This document shows positions 32,183-40,730 of a stretch of 64,000 nucleotides of DNA, one piece after another. The stretch lies in contig NZ_JARVSD010000024.1 of assembly GCF_030209445.1 (NCBI RefSeq), forward strand, positions 32,349-96,348, written 5' to 3'. The notes below the pieces were generated by a model. The model was not told the origin of the DNA and did no database searches. It saw only the letters and a list, made by a program, of their open reading frames with translations. This DNA is from Promicromonospora sp. MEB111. Its GTDB lineage: Bacteria; Actinomycetota; Actinomycetes; Actinomycetales; Cellulomonadaceae. A program made the translations under genes and the position numbers. Every line of letters starts with the position of its first letter. Within the stretch, counting starts at the first letter, position 1.

Positions 32183-33111
32183 GCGCCCCCGTCACCCTGA
32201 TCGGCCTGGGCCCGATGGGCCAGGCCATGGTCCGGTCGCTGCTCGCCGCGGGCCATCCCGTCACCGTCTGGAACCGGACGCCGGGCCGTGCGGCCGACGT
32301 CGTCGCGGCCGGGGCGCGGCTCGCGGCCACACCCGCCGACGCCGTGGCCGCGAGCGACCTGGTGATCCTCAGCCTCACCGACTACCAGGCCATGTACGAC
32401 ATCCTCGGGCCGACGACAACGGCGCCGGCGGCGCTCGCGGGCCGCACGCTCGTGAACCTCAGCTCGGACTCGCCCGACCGGTCCCGCGAGGGCGCCGCCT
32501 GGGCGGCGGAGCACGGCGCGTGGTTCCTGACCGGCGGCGTGATGACCCCCGCGCCGATGGTGGGCACGGCGGCGGCGTACGTCTACTACAGCGGCCCGGC
32601 CGAGCTGCTGGAGACCCACCGAGCGGCGCTGGGCACGATCGGCGCGCCGCGCTACCTCGGGGCGGACCCCGGGCTGGCGCAGCTCATGTACCAGGCCAAC
32701 CTCGACGTGTTCCTCACGTCGCTCGCGGCGCTGATGCACGCCACGGCGCTGCTGGAGACCGCGGGAGTGTCGCCGACGGCGGCGCTGCCGGAGCTTCTGC
32801 AGACCCTGTCCGGTACCGCCGAGATGCTGGAGGCGGGCGAGAACCCGGCCGCGCAGCTCGAGGCCGGCGAGCACCCGGGCCACCTGAGCACCGTGACGAT
32901 GATGGGCGCGACCGCCGACCACATCATGGCAGCGAGCGAGGCCGTGGGGGTCGACGCCGGGCTGCCCGCCGCCGTCCGCGCGTACTACACGTGGGCCCGC
33001 GAGCACGGCCACGGCGGCGACAACTGGACCCGGATCATCGACGCGATGCGGCCGGTCAGCCCCGGCCGATCCTCCGGCGGGGGTCCAGACCCGAGTCGGC
33101 GAGGCTCGTGA
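32179..33111 (+). CDS. NADPH-dependent imine reductase-like / beta-hydroxyacid dehydrogenase, copy 2
   Basis: A 310-residue paralogue of the preceding protein: GLGPMGQAMVRSLL, WNRTPGRAADVV, MTPAPMVGTAAAYVYYSG, LMYQANLDVFLTSLAALMHATALLE. It overlaps copy 1 by 4 nt and must be co-translated. These enzymes dimerise by exchanging C-terminal helices, so the two could form a heterodimer. The 3' end overlaps the convergent SGNH hydrolase gene by 56 bp; the last ~18 residues (SPGRSSGGGPDPSRRGS) look like a non-conserved extension. Confidence 0.9.
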   Translation: MSAPVTLIGLGPMGQAMVRSLLAAGHPVTVWNRTPGRAADVVAAGARLAATPADAVAASDLVILSLTDYQAMYDILGPTTTAPAALAGRTLVNLSSDSPDRSREGAAWAAEHGAWFLTGGVMTPAPMVGTAAAYVYYSGPAELLETHRAALGTIGAPRYLGADPGLAQLMYQANLDVFLTSLAALMHATALLETAGVSPTAALPELLQTLSGTAEMLEAGENPAAQLEAGEHPGHLSTVTMMGATADHIMAASEAVGVDAGLPAAVRAYYTWAREHGHGGDNWTRIIDAMRPVSPGRSSGGGPDPSRRGS

Positions 33112-33964
33112 CCATGCTCCCGGGCTCGAACGCCCGCTCCGAGCGCAGGTCGTGCACCACGGAGCGGAGCAGGCCCGGGAGAAAGTCGCGTCCCCGCCGC
33201 ACGCACCACGGCAGCCCGGCCCGCAGGAGCCAGACCAGTCGCTGGCGCGCCGACGGCGGGTCGGGCGCCCCCGGGAGCCGGGCGGCGCGGGCGGCCGCCG
33301 CGTAGGCCGGGTCGACGTCCGCCAGCGCGGTCGCGACGCCGAGCGCCAGCCGCCGGTGCCCGGCGGGCGACGGGTGCACCCGGTCGACGTGCCAGGCCTT
33401 GGCACCGGCCGGGGCGATCGCCTCCGCGGCGTCGATCACGACGACGCGTCCCCGGGCCGGGTTCGTGCCGGCGACGTCCGGGCCCTCTGCCGTGGCCGCC
33501 GCCGCGACCTCGTCGACCGCCGCGTTGATCGCCGCGACCCGGCGCCGCATCACGCGCCGGACCAGCCGGGGCGTGAGCTCGAAGAGACCGATCACGGGGA
33601 GCCGCACGAGCACGACGTCGGTCCCGGCGCGGCGCAGCTCGCCGACGCAACGGTGCAGGTCGGCGAGCGTGAACCGGGCGTCGAAGTCGCTGCGCAGCAC
33701 GTCGTTCCCGCCCACCAGCACGGTGGCGAGCGCGGGGCGGAGCGCGAGCGCGGCGTCGAGCTGGGTGTCCGCGACGTCGCGGGAGCGGGCGCCGTTGGTG
33801 GCGAGGTTCGAGAACTCTGCCACGCCGAGCACGGCGGCGAGGTGCGCGGCCCAGCCGGGGCCGTGAGCGGCGTCCGGGCCGACGGTGTCGCCCACGCCCG
33901 CGGTGATCGAGTCACCGAGGGCGACCAGTCGGAAGCAGCTCTCGCGTCCCGCCGGCGCCGTCAT
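33056..33964 (-). CDS. SGNH/GDSL-family hydrolase
   Basis: A 302-residue esterase-fold protein. Block I is VALGDSITAGVGD (catalytic Ser), block III is VLVGGNDVLR (oxyanion Asn), and block V is VDRVHPSPAGH (catalytic Asp and His). There is no signal peptide, so it probably acts in the cytoplasm, for example as a lipid or acyl-sugar esterase. ATG 33964 follows the stop of the upstream glycosyltransferase after one base, making it the third gene of a coupled GT-GT-SGNH unit. Confidence 0.9.
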   Translation of the reverse strand: MTAPAGRESCFRLVALGDSITAGVGDTVGPDAAHGPGWAAHLAAVLGVAEFSNLATNGARSRDVADTQLDAALALRPALATVLVGGNDVLRSDFDARFTLADLHRCVGELRRAGTDVVLVRLPVIGLFELTPRLVRRVMRRRVAAINAAVDEVAAAATAEGPDVAGTNPARGRVVVIDAAEAIAPAGAKAWHVDRVHPSPAGHRRLALGVATALADVDPAYAAAARAARLPGAPDPPSARQRLVWLLRAGLPWCVRRGRDFLPGLLRSVVHDLRSERAFEPGSMVTSLADSGLDPRRRIGRG

Positions 33965-33965
33965 C

Positions 33966-35171
33966 TCACCGTCGCCCCCCGGTGCCGACGTCCGCCAGGT
34001 CGAAGGCCTTGCGCGAGTGCAGGTCGAGCATCGCGTCGCCGGTGGCGCTCCACGGGAAGAGCTCGGCGCGGGCCCGGGCCTCCTTGCGCCGCACCTCCAC
34101 GTCGCGGTCCAGCACCTCGTGCAGGGCGAGGGCGAGTGCCGACGCCTCCGGCGGGGCGGCGGCCCCGGCGGTGCCGACCACCTCGGGGAGCGCGCTCGAC
34201 GAGCTGCAGACCACGGGCGTCCCGGAGGCCAGAGCCTCCAGCGCGGCGAGGCCGAACGTCTCGATCGGCCCGGGGGCGATGACCGCGTCGGCGCAGGTCA
34301 GCAGGGTTGCGAGGCGGTCGCGGTCGGGGATGAACGAGAGGAACCGGTGCGGGAGCCCGGCGGCCTCGGCGCGGCGCCGCATCTTGGGCAGCAGCGGTCC
34401 GGAGCCGGCGACGACGAGCCGCACGGGGCGCCCGTCACGCACGAGCTGGGCGGCGGCGTCGATCGCGAGGTCGGGCCGCTTCTCCGTGGACTGGCGGCTC
34501 GCGAGCACGATGAGCGCGGTGCCGGGCGGCGCGTACTCGGCGCGGGCCTCGGCCGAGTACCGGTCGGGCCGGAACCGTTCCAGATCGACACCGAGCGGCA
34601 CCCGGTACAGCGGCGGCAGCGTGGTGCCCCGCACACGCTCGGCCAGGCGCTCCACCTCGCCCGCGGCGAAGTGGGTGGTGGCCACGAGCCGGTCGAACCG
34701 GGTGAGCGTGGCGAGGTTGTACCGGTCGGCGAGCGCGGGCGTCGCCGCCGCGCCGAACTCGGCCGCGTAGCCGCCCTCGGCGCCGCCGGGGAGCCAGGAC
34801 CGCAGCACGCCGTCGACCCGCTCGTGCAGCATCATCAGCGACGGGATGCCGGCCTCGCGCGCCCAGTCGCCCAGGCCGGCGAGGGTGGTGCGGTCGCTCA
34901 CCTCGAGGCGGTCGGGCGCCAGCGTCTCCAGCAGCCCCCGCATCTTGCCGGGCCGCACCACCGCGCGGTACCCGCCGCTGAACGGCACGCGCGGCGCCGC
35001 CAGGCTGACCACCCGCACCCCGTCCACGTGCGTCACTCCGTCCCGCCTGTCCGGCACGACGAGCACGGGTTCGTGCCCCCGGGAGAGGTACTGCCCGGCC
35101 ATGGCGTGCATCGCAGTTCGGATGCCCCCGGAACGAGGGCTGTAGAAGTTCGCGACGTGGACGATTCGCAA
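33966..35171 (-). CDS. Glycosyltransferase family 4 protein (second of pair)
   Basis: A 401-residue GT4 transferase with a GT-B fold. The N-terminal domain has MRIVHVANFYSPRSGGIRTAMHAM; the C-terminal donor domain has LGVDLERF, VVAGSGPLLPKM and the EX7E-type APGPIETFGLAALEALASG. The TTG start (35171) follows GGAGG and lies one base after the stop of the upstream glycosyltransferase, so the two are coupled. The donor may be GDP-mannose, as in related actinobacterial glycolipid mannosyltransferases, but this is inferred. No membrane helix is present. Confidence 0.9.
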   Translation of the reverse strand: MRIVHVANFYSPRSGGIRTAMHAMAGQYLSRGHEPVLVVPDRRDGVTHVDGVRVVSLAAPRVPFSGGYRAVVRPGKMRGLLETLAPDRLEVSDRTTLAGLGDWAREAGIPSLMMLHERVDGVLRSWLPGGAEGGYAAEFGAAATPALADRYNLATLTRFDRLVATTHFAAGEVERLAERVRGTTLPPLYRVPLGVDLERFRPDRYSAEARAEYAPPGTALIVLASRQSTEKRPDLAIDAAAQLVRDGRPVRLVVAGSGPLLPKMRRRAEAAGLPHRFLSFIPDRDRLATLLTCADAVIAPGPIETFGLAALEALASGTPVVCSSSSALPEVVGTAGAAAPPEASALALALHEVLDRDVEVRRKEARARAELFPWSATGDAMLDLHSRKAFDLADVGTGGRR

Positions 35172-35172
35172 G

Positions 35173-36318
35173 TTATACCTCCGCTGAGCCGGCTCTCGCG
35201 TGCACCCGGATCGCGTCGTCGTAGTGCCCCATGAGCTCGGAGCAGATGTCGTGCCACGTGCGGCCCTCGGCGCGCTCGCGCGCCGCGGTCCCGAAGGCCC
35301 GCCGCTTGCGCTCGTCGCCCACCAGGTCGACGACGCGGGCGCGGAGCGCCTCGTGGTCACCTGGAGGGTACAGCCAGCCGTCGTGGGAGTGCCGGACGAT
35401 GTCCAGCGGGCCGCCCGCGGCGGGCGCGACGACGGGGACGCCGCTGGCGTGCGCCTCCTGCAGCGTCTGGCCGAAGGTCTCCAGCTCGCCCGGGTGCACG
35501 AACACGTCGAGGCTCGCCATCGCCCGGGACAGCTCGGCCCCGCGCAGCAGGCCGGTGAAGTGGGCGGCGGGCAGGACCTGCCGCAGCTCGTCCCGCTCGG
35601 GCCCGTCGCCGACGATCACGAGGCGCACGTTCGGCAGGTCCTGCACCACGCGCAGCGCCTCGACCTGCTTCTCGGCGGCCAGGCGGCCCACGTAGCCCAC
35701 CAGGATCTCGTGCCCGGCACCGACCCGGCGGCGCCAGGCCTCGTCCCGGAACTGCGGGTGGAACGCGCGCGTGTCCACGCCGCGGCCCCACAGGCGCAGG
35801 TTGGGGATGCCGTGGTTCTCGAGCTGGCGCATGGTCGCGGTCGACGGCGCGAGCGTCATCGTCGCGCGCTCGTGGATGTCCTTGACCCGCTTCCAGAGCA
35901 GCGGCTCGAAGTGGCCCAGCCCGTACCGCGCCGCGTAACCGGGCACCTCGGTCTGGTAGACGGCGACGCTCGGCAGGCCCAGCCGCTCGGCGGCGAGGAT
36001 GCCGCGCCAGCCGAGGATGAAGGGGGAGGCCAGGTGGACGACGTCGGGCGCGAACGTGGCCAGCGTGCGCTCGGTGCGCCACTTCTTGCCCACGACCAGG
36101 CGCACGTCCGGATACCCGGGAAAGCCGATGGAGCCGAGCTCGACCACGGGGGCACCGCTCACGAAGGGCGGGACGTGGCCGATCGACGCGTCGGCGTCGG
36201 GCGCGAGGACCATGGCCTGGTCCCCACGCTCGTGAAGGTGCTCAAGGACCCGCAGGACGGAGTTGGTGACTCCGTTCACCTGCGGGAGGAAGCTCTCCGC
36301 AACGATGGCTACTCGCAC
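35173..36318 (-). CDS. Glycosyltransferase family 4 protein, MgtA-like
   Basis: A 381-residue GT4 enzyme. MRVAIVAESFLPQVNGVTNSVLRVLEHL, HLASPFILGWRG, YQTEVPGYAARYGLG and WGRGVDTRAFHP are close to mycobacterial MgtA, the GDP-mannose-dependent alpha-mannosyltransferase acting on glucuronosyl-diacylglycerol. The donor motif is FVHPGELETFGQTLQEAHASGVPVVAPAAGG. The GTG start is at 36318. It is the first gene of a GT-GT-SGNH operon likely to build and trim a glycolipid on the inner membrane face. Confidence 0.92.
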   Translation of the reverse strand: MRVAIVAESFLPQVNGVTNSVLRVLEHLHERGDQAMVLAPDADASIGHVPPFVSGAPVVELGSIGFPGYPDVRLVVGKKWRTERTLATFAPDVVHLASPFILGWRGILAAERLGLPSVAVYQTEVPGYAARYGLGHFEPLLWKRVKDIHERATMTLAPSTATMRQLENHGIPNLRLWGRGVDTRAFHPQFRDEAWRRRVGAGHEILVGYVGRLAAEKQVEALRVVQDLPNVRLVIVGDGPERDELRQVLPAAHFTGLLRGAELSRAMASLDVFVHPGELETFGQTLQEAHASGVPVVAPAAGGPLDIVRHSHDGWLYPPGDHEALRARVVDLVGDERKRRAFGTAARERAEGRTWHDICSELMGHYDDAIRVHARAGSAEV

Positions 36319-36478
36319 GCTACGAACCTGCCGGTCGTCGATGTCCGGACGAAGTCCTCCGTGCGGCGAGTCGGGGAACGGGTGGCGTCGAGACGGTAAC
36401 CGCTACACACGATGTCACAATCCTGACCGTAGCGGAGCCACCAGGCCCCTGGCATGGGGAACACCCCTGAAGTGACCC

Positions 36479-37795
36479 TCAACTCGTTCTGGTCGGCACC
36501 TTGCGGGCAAAGGCGAGCTGGGACAGCCGGATGATCGCGCCGACGAGCAGGGCCACCAGCAGCACGTTGCGCAGCGCGCCGACGCTCGTCGCCAGCGGCC
36601 AGCCGCCCAGGAACTCGCCGTACCGGAGCGGGTAGATCTCCATGGTCAGCCGGGCCACGACCAGGGTGCCGACCGCGGGCACGAACCACGTGCGCCGCGT
36701 GCCCTGGCTGCGGCTGCCGAGCGCGATCGCCGCCGCGACGGGCGGACCGATCCACGCGATGAACTGCGGCGAGCCCACCTTGTTGAAGACGATCAGCGCG
36801 AGCAGCTCGGCGGCCGCGCCGACCAGCAGGATGTCGCCGACGCGCTCCGGCCGGCGCCGGGCCGCCCACCAGATCAGGGCCGCGATCAGGAGCGCGGCGA
36901 CCGGGAGGGCCACGTCGAGCGCCTGCGCGACGGCGTCGGCGCCGTCGCCGAGCACCTCGTAGGTGAAGATGACGTCGTCGTACTCGACCTGGATCGAGGA
37001 GTCCCAGAGCCGGGCCACCGTGAACGGCGTGGCGGCGACGGCCTCGACCTGCAGCTGCCGGTCGCCCTGCTCGCCGAACACGTCCAGCACGTTGTCCTGG
37101 CCGCCGCCCGCGAAGGCGATGCCGATGACGACGGCGGACACCGCCGCGCCCGGCAGCACCACGTTCCTCAGGAAGGCCTTGGCGTCCGACGCCGTGGCGG
37201 CCAGCGCCAGGGCCACTGCACCCGGGGCGATCTTGATCCACGCGCCCACGGTGGCCAGGGCCATCGCGAGGGCCGGCCGCCGCGCCGCGATCAGCAGGGC
37301 GACGAGGATGATCGGCGCCAGCAGGCCGTCGAGCCGGCCGATCCAGATGGGTCCGAGCATGACGAGGAAGAACAGCCAGAACCAGACGGCGGCGCGCCCG
37401 TGGGGCTTGGCCCGGCCGAGCAGGGCGACGGCCCCGGCGTTGGCGGCGGTGACCATGCCCATCCATACCCAGTCGTACGCGGGCGTGGTGTCGGTGAACA
37501 GCGCGGGGATCGTCATCGGTCCCAGGGCGCCGAGCGGGTAGACCCAGGCGTAGGTGAACACGGGCCACGACCCGGTGTTCATGCCGTTGCGGACCCACCA
37601 CTCGTACAGGTTCACGTCGCCGAGGATCTGCCCCCCGAAGACCCAGGCCTGAAAGATGATCCAGGCGTGGGTGAGGGCGAACGCGACCCACAGGGCCGGC
37701 CAGGACGAGAGCACGCGGACGGCGGACCGCAGGATGTCCTGGCCCACGGCCTTGGGCGATGTCGACAGGTCTGACGGGCTCGGCACGGGCCACAT
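36479..37795 (-). CDS. Polytopic GT-C/GT87-type mannosyltransferase-like membrane protein
   Basis: A 438-residue integral membrane protein with about 10-11 helices. The first extracytoplasmic loop carries GDVNLYEWWV, in the position where polyprenyl-phosphate-mannose-dependent GT-C enzymes have their catalytic acidic residue. RAAVWFWLFFLVMLGPIWIGRLDGLLAP and FNKVGSPQFIAWI are typical of DUF2029-like proteins. Such enzymes elongate lipomannan-type glycolipids outside the membrane, consistent with the two GT4 genes downstream on the same strand. A 160-bp gap separates them. Its start is divergent from the NRAMP gene. Confidence 0.83.
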   Translation of the reverse strand: MWPVPSPSDLSTSPKAVGQDILRSAVRVLSSWPALWVAFALTHAWIIFQAWVFGGQILGDVNLYEWWVRNGMNTGSWPVFTYAWVYPLGALGPMTIPALFTDTTPAYDWVWMGMVTAANAGAVALLGRAKPHGRAAVWFWLFFLVMLGPIWIGRLDGLLAPIILVALLIAARRPALAMALATVGAWIKIAPGAVALALAATASDAKAFLRNVVLPGAAVSAVVIGIAFAGGGQDNVLDVFGEQGDRQLQVEAVAATPFTVARLWDSSIQVEYDDVIFTYEVLGDGADAVAQALDVALPVAALLIAALIWWAARRRPERVGDILLVGAAAELLALIVFNKVGSPQFIAWIGPPVAAAIALGSRSQGTRRTWFVPAVGTLVVARLTMEIYPLRYGEFLGGWPLATSVGALRNVLLVALLVGAIIRLSQLAFARKVPTRTS

Positions 37796-37843
37796 CCTTG
37801 CACTGATCGAGGGCCGCGTCGGCGATCGGCCGGGACGGGTACA

Positions 37844-37883
37844 AGTTCGGACATTCGCGAGTTAGAGTTCGGGGACCCGAACT
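37844..37883. promoter_or_regulatory. Palindromic operator overlapping the NRAMP promoter
   Basis: AGTTCGGG (37866-37873) and CCCGAACT (37876-37883) form an 8-2-8 palindrome, and AGTTCGG recurs directly at 37844-37850. A candidate -10 TAGAGT (37863-37868) overlaps the palindrome. The layout suits repression by a metal-responsive regulator of the MntR/DtxR kind. Confidence 0.5.
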
Positions 37884-37896
37884 TTCTGGAGCCCAG

Positions 37897-39126
37897 ATGA
37901 CTCGCACCGCCGCGCAGCCACGTACCGGCCGCGCCCGCCTCTTCGTGCTGCTCGGACCCGCCTTCGTGGCGGCCATCGCCTACGTGGATCCCGGCAACGT
38001 GGCCGCGAACCTCACCGCGGGCGCGCGGTTCGGGTACCTGCTCGTCTGGGTGCTCGTGGCGGCCAACGCGATGGCGGTGCTGGTGCAGTACCTGTCGGCC
38101 AAGCTCGGCGTGGTCACGGGCCGGTCGCTGCCCGAGGTGCTGGGGGAGCGGCTGCCCCGCCCGGCGCGGCTGGCGTACTGGGCGCAGGCGGAGGTCGTCG
38201 CCGCGGCGACCGACCTCGCCGAGGTGATCGGCGGTGCCATCGCGCTGAACCTGCTGTTCGGCGTGCCGCTCGTGCTGGGCGGCGTCATCACCGGGGTGGT
38301 GTCCCTGCTCGTGCTGGCGGTGCAGCAGCGGCGCGGCCAGCGGGCCTTCGAGGGCGTCGTCACCTCGATGCTCGCCGTGCTCACGGTCGGCTTCTGCGCC
38401 GGCCTGTTCTTCTCCCCGCCCGACCCGGCCGCCATGCTGGCCGGCCTCGTGCCCCGCCTCCAGGGCGCCGACTCCGTGCTCCTGGCCGCCTCCATGCTCG
38501 GCGCCACGGTGATGCCGCACGCGATCTACCTGCACTCCTCGCTGGCCCGCGACCACCTGCACGCACCGTCCACGTCGGTGCCGCGCATCCTGCGCGCCAC
38601 GCGCGTCGACGTGGTGCTGGCCCTGATCCTGGCCGGGAGCGTGAACATCGCGATGCTGCTGCTCGCCGCCGCGAACCTCGCGGGCCGGGAGGGGACCGAC
38701 ACCATCGAGGGCGCGCACGCCGCCATCGCCGGCACCCTCGGGCCGGTCGTGGGCGTGCTGTTCGCGGTCGGGCTGCTGGCCTCGGGGCTGGCGTCCACGT
38801 CCGTCGGGGCCTACGCGGGGGCGGAGATCATGTCCGGCCTGCTCCGGATCCGCGTGTCGCTGCTGACCCGCCGCCTGGTCACGCTGCTGCCCGCGATCGT
38901 GCTGCTCATGACCGGGATCTCGCCCACGTGGCTGCTGGTCGTGAGCCAGGTGGTGCTGAGCTTCGGCATCCCGTTCGCGATGATCCCGCTCGTGCGGCTC
39001 ACCCGGGACCGCGAGCTGCTGGGCGAGCACCGGAACGCCGTGACCACCCAGGTGCTGGCCTGGGTGGTCGCGGGCGTGATCGTGGCGCTGAACGTCACCC
39101 TGCTCTGGCTGACGTTCACCGGCTGA
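37897..39126 (+). CDS. mntH: NRAMP-family divalent metal (Mn2+/Fe2+) transporter
   Basis: A 409-residue proton-coupled metal transporter with 11 predicted helices. The metal-site residues are in place: D31-P-G-N34 in YVDPGN (helix 1) and M206-P-H208 in TVMPHAIYLHS (helix 6); the Met favours transition metals over Ca2+. The ATG at 37897 follows a TCTGGAG-type site. It is single-gene, and a palindrome overlaps its promoter, so metal-dependent repression is likely. Its 3' end faces the DUF4097 gene. Confidence 0.94.
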   Translation: MTRTAAQPRTGRARLFVLLGPAFVAAIAYVDPGNVAANLTAGARFGYLLVWVLVAANAMAVLVQYLSAKLGVVTGRSLPEVLGERLPRPARLAYWAQAEVVAAATDLAEVIGGAIALNLLFGVPLVLGGVITGVVSLLVLAVQQRRGQRAFEGVVTSMLAVLTVGFCAGLFFSPPDPAAMLAGLVPRLQGADSVLLAASMLGATVMPHAIYLHSSLARDHLHAPSTSVPRILRATRVDVVLALILAGSVNIAMLLLAAANLAGREGTDTIEGAHAAIAGTLGPVVGVLFAVGLLASGLASTSVGAYAGAEIMSGLLRIRVSLLTRRLVTLLPAIVLLMTGISPTWLLVVSQVVLSFGIPFAMIPLVRLTRDRELLGEHRNAVTTQVLAWVVAGVIVALNVTLLWLTFTG

Positions 39127-39148
39127 ACGTCGCGCGGGGCGGGCCGGC

Positions 39149-39180
39149 GACGTCGCCTACTCGTCGAGGTAGGCGACGTC
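39149..39180. terminator. Hairpin between convergent NRAMP and DUF4097 genes
   Basis: A perfect 12-bp inverted repeat (39149-39160 with 39169-39180), loop 8 nt, lies 22 nt after the NRAMP stop. It overlaps the last codons of the DUF4097 gene on the other strand. Confidence 0.6.
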
Positions 39181-40071
39181 CCCGTTCGAGCTGCGCATCT
39201 CGACGGTGCGGGCGGCATCCGGGTCGACCGGGCCCTCGACGATCTCGTCGCCGTTCGACGTCCGCATCGTCAGGGCCACCGGCTCGCCGTCGCCGTGCAC
39301 CGTGATCCGGCCGTTGCTGGTCTCGGCGTAGACGTTCCCGGCCACGGCCGAGATCTCCACCGACCCGTTGCTGGTCGTCGCCGAGGCGTCGCCCGTCACC
39401 GAGTCGACGGTGATCCGGCCGTTGCTGGTGTCGCCGGTGACCGTGCCGTCCACGTCGCCCACGGAGATCTCGCCGTTGGAGGTGGAGACCTCCACGTCGG
39501 CGCCCGCGTTCGCGACCGTGATGTCGCCGTTGCTGGAGCGGGCCGACAGCGGGCCGGCGATGTCGGTGGCCTCGACCCGGCCGTTGCTCGTGTGCACGGA
39601 CACGTCGCCGGCCACGCCGCTCGCGACGACGTCGCCGTTCTCGGTGCGCACCACCACCTCGGTGCCGGCGGGCAGCGTCACGTCGAGCTCGCCGGAGCAG
39701 CGGGAGAAGATGACGGACGACCCGCAGCGGTGCGTGATCTCCAGCCGGTTCGCGGACTCGTCCGCCGCGTACCGCGGCTCCCGCACGCCGCTGTGGGCGA
39801 CGGCGTCCACCACGACGTCGCCGTCGCCCGCGGTGACCGTCACGTCGCCGTCGGCGACCAGCTCGACGGTCTCCGCGGCCGCGTACGTGTGCCGGGTCGT
39901 GGTGGTCTCGGACACCATCAGGTCCACGAGGAACAGCGCCCCGAAGCCGACGACGACGACTCCGAGCACCACGCCGAGCGTGGTCAGCACGCGGGCGGTC
40001 GCCCCGCGCTGGGGCGGCACCGGCGGGTATCCGGCGTCCTGCACGTAGTCGTCCGGGGGAGGCTGGGTCAT
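39157..40071 (-). CDS. DUF4097 beta-repeat membrane-anchored protein
   Basis: A 304-residue protein. A Pro-rich cytoplasmic N-terminus leads to one membrane helix (about residues 27-52). An external beta-helix-like domain follows, built of ~18-residue repeats around TSNG (VRTENGDVVASG, VHTSNGRVEATD, ARSSNGDITVAN, VSTSNGEISVGD, and more). The fold is that of LiaG-like DUF4097 proteins. Its ATG overlaps the response-regulator stop by one base (TGATG), so it is the third gene of a sensor kinase-regulator operon. A cell-envelope stress role is inferred from this context. Confidence 0.88.
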   Translation of the reverse strand: MTQPPPDDYVQDAGYPPVPPQRGATARVLTTLGVVLGVVVVGFGALFLVDLMVSETTTTRHTYAAAETVELVADGDVTVTAGDGDVVVDAVAHSGVREPRYAADESANRLEITHRCGSSVIFSRCSGELDVTLPAGTEVVVRTENGDVVASGVAGDVSVHTSNGRVEATDIAGPLSARSSNGDITVANAGADVEVSTSNGEISVGDVDGTVTGDTSNGRITVDSVTGDASATTSNGSVEISAVAGNVYAETSNGRITVHGDGEPVALTMRTSNGDEIVEGPVDPDAARTVEMRSSNGDVAYLDE

Positions 40072-40730
40072 CAGCGTGCTCCGTTCTGGTCGAGCCAGCG
40101 CAGCACGGCGAGCACCCGGCGGTGGTCGTCGGCGGCCGGCGGGAGGCCGAGCTTGGTCAGGATGTTGGTGACGTGCTTCTCCACGGCGGCCAGCCCCACG
40201 ACGAGGCGGTCCGCGATGGCGGCGTTGGAACGTCCCTCGGCCATGAGCGCGAGCACCTCGCGCTCGCGGCGGGTCAGGACGTCGAGGTCGGAGCCGGGAT
40301 GGCGGGCGATGATCTGCGTGACCACCTCGGGGTCAACGACGGTGCCGCCCCCGGACACCCGGGCGACGGCGTCGAGGAACTCGTCGACGTCGGCCACGCG
40401 GTCCTTGAGCACATAGCCCAGGCCGCGCGCGCCGCGGGCGAACAGCTCGCTCGCGTAGCTCTGCTCCACGTACTGCGACAGCACGAGCACGGGCAGGTCC
40501 GGGTGCAGGCTGCGCAGGTGCACGGCGGCGCGCAGTCCCTCGTCGGTGTGCGACGGCGGCATGCGGACGTCGGTGATGAGCAGGTCGGGCAGCGGAGCCC
40601 CCGGCGTCGACAGCGCGAGGACGAGACGGTCGGCCGTGCCGTACCCGGTCACCTCGTGGCCCTCCGCCACGAGCAGGCGGGTGAGGCCGTCCAGGAGGAG
40701 CACTGAGTCCTCCGCGATCACGATGCGCAC
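40071..40730 (-). CDS. LuxR/NarL-family response regulator
   Basis: A 219-residue regulator. The receiver domain has D54 as phosphoacceptor (LLITDVRMP), the acidic pair E7-D8 (IVIAEDSV) and K109 (GYVLKDR). The C-terminal HTH is LTRREREVLALMAEGRSNAAIADRLVVGLAAVEKHVTNILTKLGL. GTG 40730 lies 13 nt inside the 3' end of the kinase gene and follows GGAGG, so translation is coupled. It is the cognate partner of the kinase at 40718-42142. Confidence 0.96.
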   Translation of the reverse strand: MRIVIAEDSVLLLDGLTRLLVAEGHEVTGYGTADRLVLALSTPGAPLPDLLITDVRMPPSHTDEGLRAAVHLRSLHPDLPVLVLSQYVEQSYASELFARGARGLGYVLKDRVADVDEFLDAVARVSGGGTVVDPEVVTQIIARHPGSDLDVLTRREREVLALMAEGRSNAAIADRLVVGLAAVEKHVTNILTKLGLPPAADDHRRVLAVLRWLDQNGAR

